The notes under the pieces are model-generated. The model made no database searches and had not been told where the DNA came from. It saw only the letters and a list, made by a program, of their open reading frames with translations. A program made the translations under genes and the position numbers. A stretch of DNA of 64,000 bases. Origin: Saccharomycopsis crataegensis (Eukaryota; Ascomycota; Saccharomycetes; Ascoideales; Saccharomycopsidaceae). The stretch covers positions 3,348,001 to 3,412,000 of the forward strand of contig NW_027043829.1 in assembly GCF_037102585.1 (NCBI RefSeq), given 5' to 3'. Below, in pieces: positions 38,404 through 49,824 of the stretch (positions are counted from its first letter, which is position 1; every line of letters starts with the position of its first letter).

Positions 38404-39462
38404 ATGTCAGACGCTTCTAAGACAATGGTATGTTTATGTCTTTCAAGACCCTGTTCCATGTGGATCTTTGTTATTAACCCAAATCATTAGGAAGATTTCA
38501 GTTACGACGACGTAACCCCAATGCCATTCAACGAACCAAAAGGCAGCTTATGTCGAATTGCTTATTCTGCAGAGTATACTACGGTAATGGGAATAATTAG
38601 AGCATTTTTATCTGTCAAAGAATATTCAGAAAGGGCATTGGCGGCAACGGCAGCGGCCATCGAGTTGAATCCTGCTCATTACACCGTTTGGTCCTATCGA
38701 TACGATATCATCAAGAATATTTCAGAATCATTAGAACTGGACACAAAACGTCAACAGTATATCGATGAAGAATTGGAGTACAACGAATCAGTGGCCATAA
38801 ACTATCCAAAGAACTACCAAATTTGGAACTACAGAGAATTGTTAATTAAACTACATCCCAACCCTACCCCAAAAAAAGAGTTCCCATTGCTTGAAGCAAT
38901 TATTATCGAAGACAATAAGAACTACCATACCTGGGCGTATCGTACTTGGTTAGTGTCGTATTTCAACTTATTCGATGAAGAATCGGAAATCAATTTTGTC
39001 AACATCTTGTTAGCAAAAGATATTAGAAACAACTCGGCCTGGAATTTCCGTTTCTTTTTGAAATTCAATAACAATAACAGAAAACTTACGGAAGAGGAGA
39101 TCGAAAAAGAGATTAGTCACGTCAAGAACTCCATATCGCATGCTCCTCAGAATTCTAGTTCCTGGAATTATTTGACAGGAATTTATGATCGCACTGGAAA
39201 AGACATTAGCGAACTCGAAGAGTTCTGTTTAGAATTCGGGTCTATTGATGATATATTGATTGAGGATCTCCGGACAAACGATGGGGAGGACAACTCAGAT
39301 GATGTTGAAGTAATTGTGAAATCGGTGTATGCTGTTGAATTACTACTGAATATTTATGCCAAAGAGAAGAAGGCAAAGTCATTAAAAGCATTGGAAATCC
39401 TTACAGAGATAGATCCTATTCGAGAAAATTACTGGAGTTATAAGAGATCATTGCTTGCATAA
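38404..39462 (+). CDS. RAM2: Protein farnesyltransferase/geranylgeranyltransferase I alpha subunit, two exons
   Basis: Alpha subunit shared by both CaaX prenyltransferases. Exon 1 is 24 nt (38404-38427, MSDASKTM). A 63-nt intron follows (38428-38490; donor GTATGT, TATTAAC branch site, acceptor TAG). Exon 2 runs 38491-39462, giving 331 residues. Splicing restores the family start EDFSYDDVTPMPFNEP. PFTA repeats are clear: LNPAHYTVWSYR (~62-73), NYPKNYQIWNYR (~107-118), EDNKNYHTWAYR, KDIRNNSAWNFR and the NSSSWNYL repeat. Starting at the Met 10 codons into exon 2 would lose the conserved start. One CTG codon lies in a variable loop. Confidence 0.95.
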
Positions 39463-39868
39463 TACCCAAGACAAGAGTGGCAAATAGATATTCTGTAGCC
39501 AGTTTTTAAGGCCATGATAGTTTTTTGTGCTTGAGAAGAAGCAAGAACTAAGGTACTATGATAGTATTATCAATACATTGTGAATAATACATAATGAATC
39601 TTAAATTATCTTGATAAGTTAGACAAGAATACCTGACTTGTAACAGGTATCGTAAGAGCCTCCCCCTCGTTATATTATATGGAAGAAAGATGTACCACCG
39701 CCTTGGAAAGAAATCGAAAAAAGAAAAAAAAAAAGTAAAAATTTTTTTTTTTTTTTTTTCAATTGTATGAAAGATCTTATCAGTGAATGAATGCTTTGAG
39801 TCAATATATTTCCATCTAATATTATTTTGATTTTGAGTATATTCCCTCAACCATAATATATAACCACA
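39463..39868. other. Intergenic RAM2 / TRM140
   Basis: 406 bp; contains a mixed A/T homopolymer block at ~39725-39760 (A-run then about 18 T). No gene or RNA supported. Confidence 0.5.
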
Positions 39869-41032
39869 ATGACTGTTCCGGAGCCACTAGAATCAAGCGT
39901 GCCACCATCGTCTCCCGAGATCAAGAAACCTAGCTTGGAGTCTCGTATCACTGGTGAAATATCAGAATCAGACACAAGAATCGGCAAGGACTCGCCGTTT
40001 GTCTTTGGCCAGAGATATCTCACACAAGAAGAGGATGTGTTCAGTCGTAATGCCTGGGATCACGTTGAATGGGGTGAGAAAGAAATCAAGCACGCTGAAG
40101 AAATGATTGCCAAACAATACAACGACCCAGTTTCCCAAGAGGATAAGGAACGGTATAATGCCACCCCGGAGAAGTTTTGGAACGTTTTTTACACCAACCA
40201 CAAAGAAAACTTCTTCAAGGACAGAAATTGGTTGCAAATCGAGTTCCCATTATTGTACGAGGTGAGTTCTAAGGACTATGGTGATAAACCAGTGAAGATT
40301 CTAGAAGTTGGGTGCGGTGCCGGTAATACAATGTTTCCTGTGTTGAGACAGAACCAAAATTCCAACTTGAAGATTATCGGTGCGGATTACAGCAGTGTTG
40401 CTGTCGATTTGATCAAAAAAAGCGAGTCCTTTGACCCAGAACACGCCGAGGCCTATGTGTGGGACTTGGCTAATGAAAATGGTGATTTGCCAGGTAATAT
40501 GGAACCAAACTCTTTGGATATAGTGGTAATGATTTTCGTGTTTAGTGCGTTAGCTCCAAATCAATGGAATGCTGCGATCAAGAATATTTCTAAACTTTTG
40601 AAGCCGGGCGGAACTTTGTTGTTCAGAGACTATGGTAGATATGATCTTGCCCAAGTTAGAGTTAAGAAAGGTAGACTTTTAGAAGACAATTTTTACATTA
40701 GGGGTGATGGTACTAGAGTATATTTCTTCACCGAAGAAGAGCTAAGAGAAATGTTTATAAACCAAATAGGTTTTGAAGAAAAAAGAATCGCCACTGACAG
40801 AAGATTGTTAGTAAATAGAAAAAAACAGTTGAAAATGCACAGAATTTGGTTGCAGGCTGTGTTCAATAGACCATCAGAAAACGATACTGTCGAAACTAAC
40901 AATTCAAGTCTCAGCACTCAAGAGTTGATGAAGAAATTGGCTCTAGATGACAGTGATGATGAAGAAGATGACGGCTGCACCCCGCCAATAACTTGCGGGT
41001 GTGAATCATGCGCCACTGGCCATTCTCATTAA
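39869..41032 (+). CDS. TRM140: tRNA 3-methylcytidine methyltransferase (Trm140/METTL2 type)
   Basis: S-adenosylmethionine-dependent m3C32 methyltransferase of Thr and Ser tRNAs. The 387 residues include motif I ILEVGCGAGNT (~144-154), GADYSSVAVDL after it, and the KPGGTLLFRDYGRYD block (~248-262). Expected partners in yeast are Thr/Ser tRNAs, so the tRNA-Ser at 32246 may be a substrate. In S. cerevisiae the same domain is fused to an actin-binding N-terminus (Abp140) by +1 frameshifting; here there is no such extension. The Cys/His-rich end (CGCESCATGHSH) follows an acidic stretch and could bind metal. Confidence 0.92.
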   Translation: MTVPEPLESSVPPSSPEIKKPSLESRITGEISESDTRIGKDSPFVFGQRYLTQEEDVFSRNAWDHVEWGEKEIKHAEEMIAKQYNDPVSQEDKERYNATPEKFWNVFYTNHKENFFKDRNWLQIEFPLLYEVSSKDYGDKPVKILEVGCGAGNTMFPVLRQNQNSNLKIIGADYSSVAVDLIKKSESFDPEHAEAYVWDLANENGDLPGNMEPNSLDIVVMIFVFSALAPNQWNAAIKNISKLLKPGGTLLFRDYGRYDLAQVRVKKGRLLEDNFYIRGDGTRVYFFTEEELREMFINQIGFEEKRIATDRRLLVNRKKQLKMHRIWLQAVFNRPSENDTVETNNSSLSTQELMKKLALDDSDDEEDDGCTPPITCGCESCATGHSH

Positions 41033-41320
41033 AGAAACTTGAATATTCAATAATTACTTACTCTAATATAATCTAAATCTGCAAAATCAATTGCGATATG
41101 CAGCAGGAAATCTTTTGCCGTAATTCAGTTAGAATCCCAACCTGTAGAACAGTGAAGCAAATGTTGCAATACAAAAGAACCACCCATTGCCACACGCTTT
41201 GATATATATAAATCTTCTCAATTTCAAATCTCACGCAAAATAATAAATAAAGAATTAGCACATACTTTATTAATGGTTTTCATATAAGATGATAGAGCCA
41301 TTTTTCATTTCCATTATTGC

Positions 41321-43219
41321 TTATTCTGACATAAAATTCTGCAAAAATCCAAATCCTGGATTACCCATCTCATTTCCATTATTTGTTTGTAGTAATTTCA
41401 TCAATTCTCCTAAACTTTTGATATCCTCTTCTGATATGTTATACTCCCCATTGCCTTCAAATTGGTCTTGCGAAGTATCGTATTCATCATCATTGATACC
41501 ATCATAGTCAGAGGCTTCTCGTTTGGGCTTTCTTTTTTTCCCATTCATAATCTCTTCTTCGTCCTTGACTTGATTTTTGTTTTTTGCTATAATAGATCTG
41601 TAGTCTTCTAACTCATCTTTTGGAATATTAAGTGCTTCAGTTAAGAAATACTCAAAAAAATCGTCCTCAGTTATTGAGATTTTTTCCTTCTTGAGATAAT
41701 TAATCACTTCTTCATTTTCGTTACCCGAAGAATAGTCACTATCGTCATTATAATAATCATCCAAATTTATATCATCATTTTTTACTGAATTCTTCAAGTC
41801 ATTACCTCCTTTGTCTTCAGGTTTTTCATTCTTGGGAATTTTTGGCACAGTAGGGTTATTTTCTAGATCTCTTTCTTGAATAAAATTCTTGATCTTTTCC
41901 ATTAATTTCTCTTCATTTATGTTATTATTACTATTTAATGATTCATCTTTCTTCTTCCCAAGATCACTGACTTCTTTTTCGAATTTATTCAAGTCAATTG
42001 TCGATACTTTTTCTTTAAGTACACCTTTGGTCAAAAGCGACTGTTGAAGAGGATTTGATAGAATAAAATCATTTATGTTCGAAAGTGAAATGTCTTCAAG
42101 ATCATCTTCCACACTCAATTTTTGAGTATACTGCTGAACATCCACATCTGAATCAGCGACAAAACTTTGAAAGCCCGAAGATAAAGCTTCTCCTAGGAAC
42201 TCATTCATCGGAATCTCCTTGTTTTGCGGGTTAGAATGTCGCAGTTTTAAAACCGTGTAATGTAATAAAGACATAGGGATCCACAAGACTATCAAATCAT
42301 CAGCATTTTTAAAATTCAATTTTTCAAAAGCGGTTCCTCTGGCCTCTGCCAACAGTTTTTGGAGATCTATTGTGGTAAGATTCTCAATATAGGCACCAAA
42401 ACTTCTAGAAAAAACATTGGGAATCATTAAATGATGATCTTCTGTATTCAGAAGAGAATGATTCTGGCGGTAGATTGATAATTTCAAGATTATTGACGCA
42501 ACCTTGCGATTGATTTTCACCTCGTTAAATACTGTATAGCTTAATGCTTCTGTTATTGCATTTTTCAACCTGTTATTCCAAATCTCATGTCTTAACTTTA
42601 CCAAGCTATTCTTGTCAATCAAATAATTATACTTCATCATGTACGAGACAGCTTCAGTTAATTTCAAACTTTTGATCTGATTAGCGTTTTTTGTGCTTCC
42701 ATGAGGTATCAATAGTAGATCACCATTTCCATTGATCCAAATTCTATTAAAGGTATTTGACGGCTCACACCAATCAGGAATATTCTCTGGAGACTCAATC
42801 AATAAAAACTCTCCATCTTGATCAAAAAAATGGATTAAAATATCCTGTTTGTCGAAAGAGAACGAGCAAAATATTGTGAAAAATGTGATGATCAAACTGA
42901 CCACTAACCACTCATCACTCAAAGAATTGCCAAATTGTAAATGTCCATAAACGTAACTATACCGGTTGTTTTCTTGCAAGGAATCCTCGACTAGTTTTAT
43001 ATCTAAAGGATTGTCGTTCCAGGTATAATATTTGCGCCATGGTTTGAGAAACTCGGACAATTCTTGAAAAACCTCTTGGAGATACTGTGCTCTAGATTCA
43101 TCAGAGGCTGTCGGATTGATGTAGAAGATTGTGAAGATTAGGGTATCTGACTCAAAGAAGAAATCAAAATCAGAGGTAAAGGGGAATTCCTGCGAGACTT
43201 CTATTAGAGATTTCACCAT
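41321..43219 (-). CDS. Ecdysoneless (SGT1/ECD) family protein
   Basis: 632 residues. The N-terminal half matches the ECD family by eye: DWCEPSNTFNRIWINGNGDLLLIP (~147-170, split motif DW...P....NR.W...G.L..IP) is the family hallmark, followed by a helical region ending near 300. The C-terminal half is acidic and disordered (DDYYNDDSDYSSG and similar). ECD proteins link to PRP8/splicing and R2TP in animals and to glycolytic gene control in fungi. Shares a short divergent promoter (168 bp) with ATG5. One CTG codon seen. Confidence 0.85.
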   Translation of the reverse strand: MVKSLIEVSQEFPFTSDFDFFFESDTLIFTIFYINPTASDESRAQYLQEVFQELSEFLKPWRKYYTWNDNPLDIKLVEDSLQENNRYSYVYGHLQFGNSLSDEWLVVSLIITFFTIFCSFSFDKQDILIHFFDQDGEFLLIESPENIPDWCEPSNTFNRIWINGNGDLLLIPHGSTKNANQIKSLKLTEAVSYMMKYNYLIDKNSLVKLRHEIWNNRLKNAITEALSYTVFNEVKINRKVASIILKLSIYRQNHSLLNTEDHHLMIPNVFSRSFGAYIENLTTIDLQKLLAEARGTAFEKLNFKNADDLIVLWIPMSLLHYTVLKLRHSNPQNKEIPMNEFLGEALSSGFQSFVADSDVDVQQYTQKLSVEDDLEDISLSNINDFILSNPLQQSLLTKGVLKEKVSTIDLNKFEKEVSDLGKKKDESLNSNNNINEEKLMEKIKNFIQERDLENNPTVPKIPKNEKPEDKGGNDLKNSVKNDDINLDDYYNDDSDYSSGNENEEVINYLKKEKISITEDDFFEYFLTEALNIPKDELEDYRSIIAKNKNQVKDEEEIMNGKKRKPKREASDYDGINDDEYDTSQDQFEGNGEYNISEEDIKSLGELMKLLQTNNGNEMGNPGFGFLQNFMSE

Positions 43220-43387
43220 TTAATAACCACTAGTATCGATTCACCCTGTTATATTATTTTTGTCACTCTCTGGTGATCTCCGACTTTTTTTTTTTTCTGA
43301 AGATGTTGAGATGTCAAACAAATTGTGTGATGATCATCGATTTGATAACAAACAAAAACAACGACAACAAGAACAAAACACACAGCC

Positions 43388-44221
43388 ATGACAGAAACAG
43401 TGAGGAGTATGATCTGGAAAGGATCTCTCACCGTGGAAGTGTCTTTGATAGCTCTGGAAACCGTGCAATCGATAGTGCCGAAGTTGTACATCAAGGTGCT
43501 AAGAAACGGATACTTCCCAATGTACTATGAGCAAATGATCCAATTTTTCCAGAGTTATTGCGAGAGCGAAATACAATTCAAGAACGTCTGGCTAGAATAC
43601 GAAGAAGTTCCTTTGAAATGGAATTACACCATAGGGATGTTGTACGACTACGTAATGGGGCTTGATGGTTCCAATCATTCATTGTGGAAGCTTTCGGTGC
43701 ACGTATCAGATTACCCCCAAGACTACTTGTTGCCACTACAAAGCTTGGATACGCTCAAGTCATACTGGATGAACCTGATCAAGGAAAGCTGTTTCATCAC
43801 TTACAACTCTGCCAAAAAAATCATGAACTTGTCAAGAGAAGAATCCAACAATTTGTGGGATTTCGCGAGAGCTGGCAACTATGAGGGGTTCAAGAAGATT
43901 TACTACAAGAAAATCGTGCCCCAAAGCCTGGCAGAAGTAAGGAGAGTGCCAGTTAAGGTCTATCTCCCATACTCAAACAAGAATATCATTATTCGAGAAC
44001 CAATTTCCCCAAGAAATGGCACTGGCGATGTCGTCACATTGCATGAGTTGCTTGAGAAGTGTCTCCCAGACCTTTTTCTGCAGGCACCTAACAAGAAGGA
44101 TTTGGGCATTGCCATGGTCCAAGGGGCCTCTGTACCCACACAAGCTCCTTTGTGGGAGGCTTTCGAGTGCTTAGGAACCATCGATGGCTTTCTACATGTG
44201 GTAGTGGTGGTGGATTTGTGA
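43388..44221 (+). CDS. ATG5: Autophagy protein Atg5
   Basis: Conjugated to Atg12 and, with Atg16, acts as E3-like factor for Atg8 lipidation. The 277 residues show the N-terminal W(K)GSLTVEVS, PLKWNYTIGMLYDYV (~77-91), YWMN-x-IKESCFI (~126-138), NLWDF (~155), and a C-terminal ubiquitin-like end with VPTQAPLWE (~253) and DGFLHVVV (~268). An acceptor lysine for Atg12 is probably in the IKES block. Codon 130 in that block is CTG (43775-43777); homologues as I recall have Ser there (N-S-[VLI]-K-E). Three CTG codons are present in all, more than in most genes of the window. Confidence 0.95.
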   Translation: MTETVRSMIWKGSLTVEVSLIALETVQSIVPKLYIKVLRNGYFPMYYEQMIQFFQSYCESEIQFKNVWLEYEEVPLKWNYTIGMLYDYVMGLDGSNHSLWKLSVHVSDYPQDYLLPLQSLDTLKSYWMNLIKESCFITYNSAKKIMNLSREESNNLWDFARAGNYEGFKKIYYKKIVPQSLAEVRRVPVKVYLPYSNKNIIIREPISPRNGTGDVVTLHELLEKCLPDLFLQAPNKKDLGIAMVQGASVPTQAPLWEAFECLGTIDGFLHVVVVVDL

Positions 44222-44524
44222 TTTTTTTTTCTCTTTGGAGGACGCGCTCCCCTTCGTCTAACACCCTTTACAGGCCCCGTGTAGTGTGTGCGCGCGGTGA
44301 GCTGTCACATAATAATTGCTGGTGCACAGAAGGGCCTTTTGTCCAAATTAAAAATAGATATCGAATAGCTAATTTCAGAACTTAATTTTCCCGATGTCTC
44401 AGTCTCTAAGATCGCGTTGGTCTCAAATAGATATATATTAGGCAGCTTCCGGATCGAAAAATGATATTTTGTCATTCAGTGCAAAAGGCAACGGTAGTGG
44501 GCAAGGGTGTTTGAATAATTTGAT
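44222..44524. other. Promoter of the intron-containing 44.5-kb gene
   Basis: 303 bp after ATG5. A moderately GC-rich patch at ~44240-44300 and AT-rich sequence up to the ATG. No site claimed. Confidence 0.45.
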
Positions 44525-47179
44525 ATGACAGCAGACTATCAGCAATTTCAATCACTTGTAAGTGCTTTTTTTTAATGTTGATTCTATTCTTATTGGTTTC
44601 CTTTATGATATTGTTACCATCACCATCGTTTTATTAATGATTTTTCTATTGTTTTTTTTTTCCCTACTGATTGCTGGGTCCGTGGGCTTTGGCCAACTCC
44701 TGAAAAAAACTTGAATTCCAGAAAACACCAAGGCTTTGCATGTTTCATTAGTATACTAACAATATCACAGTTGGTGGACACGGTAATCTTTTGGGAATCA
44801 GATAACTCATCAAGAGCCTCTTCGAAACCTCAAATGTTCTTTAGAAGAAAGGGCAAGTCAAAGGCCAAAACAGAGGAAAAGTCCGCTGATTCCATTAAAG
44901 ACAAAAGCCAAGAATCACAGCAGCAGCCACAGAAAATCAGCCACTCACAGCAGCAACAACAGCAACCCGAGGAAAATAAAGCGATGTCTGGAAAAGCACA
45001 GCCACCAAATGGATATCAATCAACACAAACAGGCCAAGGCTTTGAAAATACTCCGAGACAAGAAAGCCATAAATCCGTCATGGCCCAGTATGATCTCGAT
45101 GATTCATATGGTTTATTGGTCCCCGGACCAAGGTTCCAAACAAGTCAAAACAGCTTTTCCAACCCTTCTGTTTCCTCGACTAACATTTCGGATAACGGGT
45201 CTATTAACACACAAGATGCATTGCAATTGATATCAAAGGGAGTAAAGCTAGATCATACCGATATATTTGTCCCTAGACCAACACCAACTGGTAATTCGCC
45301 AATTTCTTGCTTAACTCCGGCAGCACAATCGCTTAACAGCTTCAATAACTTATCCTTCGCAGGTCAGGATATATTTTCTGGTCATATGTCAACAGAGAAT
45401 TTTAAATCTGTGAACAAGTCATCAAAAGCAAACGGAGAAACAACCAGGAACCACCACGTCAATAGATCAACCCCAAATTTACAAAGCCCTATCAAGCAGA
45501 AACAGGATAATCTAAAGAAAGACTCACGGAAAAACAAGAGCAATAATTCCTTTTTCAAAAGGCTCAGTAAACTAAGCTTCTCCTCATCGTCCATATTCGA
45601 ACAAATGTCACCTCCACCTCTTCCGCAGTCCAAATCGGATGATTCTATTATAAACAGCGAGAGGAAGGCGAAATTCAATAGTAACCCAGAATTGTTGAAT
45701 AGCATGAAGGTGGAGAACATTACAGTCTTGAATCTTCAGAACACCAAAAGGGAGACTAAAAGATTGTCTAAGAGACAGCAAAACAAATTAAAACGACAAT
45801 CCCTCAAACAGCAGCAACTTGAATTAAAAGAATACTATAAAACCCATCAAGAAATTCCATCAGTTCCACCAGCATTTCTACTTACACCTAATCCTGTTGA
45901 AAGAAAGATTCCCGCAACAGTTTTAACCAAAGCAGAAAAGACATATCCGCAAACCGTGAAAAGAGCCTCAATGCAGACCAATTCCCATATAGTCACTCCA
46001 AATCCGACCCCAAAAACCGAATTGAGCAAGACCTCAACAGCAAAGAGATTAGCTGTTAATCATGAACTTACTGGGCCAATGCCAACTCCAGAGGAATTAA
46101 CCAAAAAATCCACTATTATTTCAAAGAAATACATTCCTGGTCCCTCTGATAAACTTGGAACGTCTAAGATAGATGATGTCCTCAGCATTGAAAATCCTGA
46201 CTCTCATAACACCTGTCCTCCAACTCCTCCCCCACATGCTTCGCTACCATCATATATCAGAGCTGATTCATCAGCTGGACAAGAATTCGAAGACCAAATA
46301 TACCAAGAACAACATTTCATGAATGGTGAGCAGAATGGCGAAGTGAACAATGATGGTGTATATTACACTAACGAATTGTATACCCTCTCGGAGAAGTCGG
46401 TCGAAAACTCGATCAATAATACTCATAGCAGAAATATCTCAAATAGTTCCCGTAACGTGGCCGCTGGCCCCAATGAGGGCGTTTTCTTGACCCCAATGCC
46501 AATTCCACAAAAGCAAAATGTTGACAAAACTCAAATGGCTACGTACATATACTCCAGAACAAGCTCGGTTGATAATTTGAACAATCCAGTTTTGATGGAT
46601 TACTCGTCTGCTTCTATGCATTCCTCGGATTTTTTCAGTGCTTCCTCTGGCAGTGAAGATGAGCTTGATGTGGTCTCCAATTCTAAACCTAAATTTGTGG
46701 TCACTAAAAGGGAACAATCCAAGAGAACCCCTGTTCAACAACACGATTATGATATTCTTGATGATATTGTTGAATTTGACAATGATGAAGAACAAGAACC
46801 AAGAACCATGAGTACTGCCCTTGGTAATGCCCTTAACTATCCTTCCTGTATCCTTGAGATTAATAAGACTCCTGAGCTTCCAGGATACCCTGCTCCTGTT
46901 CTTCCAGTTGAAGCCTCATTATCTCAACAAGACTATACCAGTACCCCACAACAACCAAATTACTCTGCCCCAAGCGTGCCTTTGAATATGATCCCAGTTC
47001 CAATTCCAGTTAAGGATCGGGTTCCATATGATGGTGGTATCAACCTTGATGATCTTAAATTGATTAAAGATGGCCATTACTACAAAAATTTGGTTCGTAT
47101 GGGCTCAGGTAAGTCTTTCAGTTCAACCAAGGTTAGAATTGACTTCAGTTCTGAAAGCAACGGAAGCGACGATTTTTGA
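44525..47179 (+). CDS. Hypothetical low-complexity protein, two exons
   Basis: Exon 1 is 33 nt (44525-44557, MTADYQQFQSL). The 213-nt intron (44558-44770) has donor GTAAGT, a perfect TACTAAC at 44754-44760 and acceptor CAG. Exon 2 begins LVDTVIFWESDN, for 813 residues. I do not recognise the protein. Most is disordered, rich in Ser, Asn, Gln and Lys. Short proline motifs recur: VPGPRF, VPRPTPTG, LTPNPVE, VTPNPTPK, GPMPTPEE, LTPMPIPQ and VPVPIPVK. This suggests multiple docking sites for one partner. The ordered N-terminus (~1-20) and the basic FFRRKGKSK after it, plus a conserved-looking end (SGKSFSSTKVRIDF), might be the functional anchors. No CTG codon in the 803 codons of exon 2. Confidence 0.8.
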
Positions 47180-48294
47180 GGAGCCATTTTTTTCTTTGTG
47201 TTTTCATTTTCTAAATGGCTCATTATTTCCTACATTATATTACTTCCACCGCTAGGATCAGTATTGTCTGATCTTATAGCTTTACCTAGTTTCAAATCCA
47301 TCTATTACTTATAAACTTATCCTTTTTTTTTTTGCCCTTGATCATCATTTAGAAGATCATGTTGACCATACGCCCAATTCTCTTTATTTTTCTCTCTCTA
47401 TGTACTATTATATAGCCATGACTTGCATTTACTGAAACGATTTCATCTATGATTTTCATGTTCGGTAACATTTTTTACATCATTACTCTTACTGTTTTAA
47501 CATTTCACTATACACACCTTGCATTTTCATAAATTATTTTGACCGTAGATCTCAAGAATAATTGAGACCTCCCTGAATTTGCCCATATAAGTTTCCAATA
47601 TCGCCTGTTCAATGGTGATGATTTATGGGCATTATAATATATTATGGACAGTAGAAATATTGAGCGCGTTTAGACATGCAAGTGACTTTAATCGCACGCG
47701 GAAGTTTTTTTTTTTTTTTCCCAGTATAAAAAGACCGACTGTGTGAAAATTTTTACTTATTAGTAGACCTTTTTCTTCTTCTTTAGCTTCATAAATAAAA
47801 CATTGCTGCCTATTCACTGTGGTATTTACTTTATTAATGAATAACCAGAGGGGAAAAGGTAGCTAGAGCAAAATTATTCGTACACGATCTCATACTGAGA
47901 ATGCTTTATTATTGGTAGCATATTTTGGTAACTGCGTTTACGAGATATCATAATTCATGATGATTGAATTTTAATGTAAGAAAAATTTTTTTTTTTTTGT
48001 TATATTGAGTAAGTTTATTTTTTTGGTAACGGTAGATTAAGGTCACATCCCTAGTGGGCCATCCCATCATGAACGCGTATTAGTATTAATTTTATGTAAG
48101 ACTATCACTTTCGTGGGAAACTATCCTCGAAGCTTGGCCCCATAGCTTTTTCACAAAATGTTTTACAACAGTGTACGGGTGACAATCAACAGATGTGACA
48201 ATCAACAGATGTGACAATCAACAGAAAATAATACATGTATTGTATAATAATAAGTGAACATAATGATAAAAAATAAAGACTTTCCAAAAGCCAT
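47180..48294. other. 1.1-kb convergent intergenic region
   Basis: Lies between two convergent stops, unusually long for this window. It includes a 16-bp triple repeat at 48179-48224 and a GC-richer patch near 48035-48160. I looked for tRNA, snoRNA C/D boxes and coding exons and found none I can support. Confidence 0.5.
48179..48224. repeat. 16-bp tandem repeat, about three copies
   Basis: GTGACAATCAACAGAT repeated twice in full, then a 14-nt partial copy, all exact. Located 70 bp from the RPN8 stop. Perfect identity implies recent expansion. Confidence 0.9.
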
Positions 48295-49416
48295 TTATTT
48301 CTTTGATACCTTCTTTTCAGACTCCTTGTCATTACTAGCTTTCTCTTCTTTCTTGTCATCATCGGCTTCAATATCTGAACCTTTTCCGCTATTCTTCAAA
48401 ATTCGGTTCTTATTTTCAATCTTGTTTTCAATCAAATCATGGAAGGAGATTATAGAATTGATTAAAGAACTTATGTAGATGATCATTAAGTTATCGTTGG
48501 TTTTGATCTGTAATGCCTTGTTCAAGTCTGAAAACTCGGTGACTTGTAAATTGCCTTCTGGGTCTCTCATTTCAAACTTAGCAGCCGGCGATTCGGTATT
48601 TTCCATGGTCACATCTCCATCTTCACGCTTTTGACGCACTACCGCTTCCAAATCACTAGCACTAATCAAGTTTGGCAACAAGTTGAAAACATTTTGTAAT
48701 TTACCCAAGATCAAGTGGTTGATCGGCAATTGATTGTCCAACACCTTAGTCAAGTACCCAATGATATTCTTCAAACGGTCGTCTAAACCTCTCAAACTCT
48801 TCAATTGGTTGGCAATTTTGACGCTCAATAACCCTTGGGCTTGATCTCTTATTTCTCTCAACAAATGTTCGACCCCAATTTCTTCTGGCTCTTCGGCTTC
48901 GATGGTGCTTGGTATATGAACAAAAGTCTTTTCTGTTTCGGTACCATCTTCCTTCACCTCTTGAACAGACAAATAAGCATCGGTTGGTAAACCACTAGAT
49001 TTGTCGTCCTGATTAACATTGATCACCAATAAAACCGGATCTGAATGGTATTTTTTGAAAAGTTCATTTATTTGCAAATCGCTGGACTTTAATTTTGGAC
49101 CAGAGTGGTACCACCCAATAACCCTTTCTTTAGCATTGATTTTCTTGAACATCTCACTCATTGTGTCAATGTAATTGTGATCAAGGAAGAAAACATTCGA
49201 GTTCTTGTCATCTTCTTCAAATGGTACCGCGAAGGAGTTGGTAACTCTTATGTATTCTGAGTTTGCATTGTTTTCACCCAAGATTATACCAACACATCTC
49301 TTCTTAGTACTTTTGACGGTACGATTGTAATGATCAACAACAGACAATAACACCAATGGTGCTACCGAAACGGTTCTGTTGATATCAGATGAAACTGATG
49401 ATGATTTTGTAGACAT
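48295..49416 (-). CDS. RPN8: 26S proteasome lid subunit Rpn8
   Basis: Catalytically inert MPN subunit pairing with Rpn11 in the regulatory particle lid. 373 residues from the ATG at 49416 ([10 protein letters not shown]); an upstream in-frame ATG adds a poly-Phe stretch that looks non-coding. The MPN domain (~18-155) holds [18 protein letters not shown] without the JAMM zinc ligands, as expected of Rpn8. The C-terminal helices and a Lys/Glu/Asp-rich tail follow ([19 protein letters not shown]). No CTG codons seen. Confidence 0.95.
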   Translation of the reverse strand: MSTKSSSVSSDINRTVSVAPLVLLSVVDHYNRTVKSTKKRCVGIILGENNANSEYIRVTNSFAVPFEEDDKNSNVFFLDHNYIDTMSEMFKKINAKERVIGWYHSGPKLKSSDLQINELFKKYHSDPVLLVINVNQDDKSSGLPTDAYLSVQEVKEDGTETEKTFVHIPSTIEAEEPEEIGVEHLLREIRDQAQGLLSVKIANQLKSLRGLDDRLKNIIGYLTKVLDNQLPINHLILGKLQNVFNLLPNLISASDLEAVVRQKREDGDVTMENTESPAAKFEMRDPEGNLQVTEFSDLNKALQIKTNDNLMIIYISSLINSIISFHDLIENKIENKNRILKNSGKGSDIEADDDKKEEKASNDKESEKKVSKK

Positions 49417-49824
49417 TGTTGTTGCTGGAAAAAAAAAAAAGGAAAAGAAAATCGCTACCTTTAATGACCTAATTTTTTGGTGTTGACTCAAAAATTATTA
49501 CAATTGAAATTTTAGATATCCAAGATCAATTCCCTCTAGATTTTGACGTTTCTGCGGTATCCAACTTCTTGGTGAACGTTATTATCCTCTGGTGTTTTGG
49601 GCCCTCATAAAGATTCCTGTTGCCACTTTAATGTTTTTCGTGAAAGGAAAATGGGGATGTCTGGTGCAAAGGTGTGGGAACACCCGTGCATTGATGAAAG
49701 TAGGGAAAAAAATATTATTACTGAAAAGCGCAGACTGATTAGATGAGATCAAAAAGAAAATACTTAACCTTAGGGTACAACTGAAAAAAATAAATAAATA
49801 TTTTTTACTAAATAAAAAAAAAGG
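49417..49824. other. Divergent promoter RPN8 / GPN2
   Basis: 408 bp, AT-rich near both starts and GC-richer in the centre (~49590-49690). I did not find an exact Rpn4-type PACE box (GGTGGCAAA). No site claimed. Confidence 0.45.

Noticed and set aside
47608-47720. C/D-box snoRNA with C box GTGATGA near 47611
   Set aside because: No CTGA D box at a usable distance and no terminal stem.
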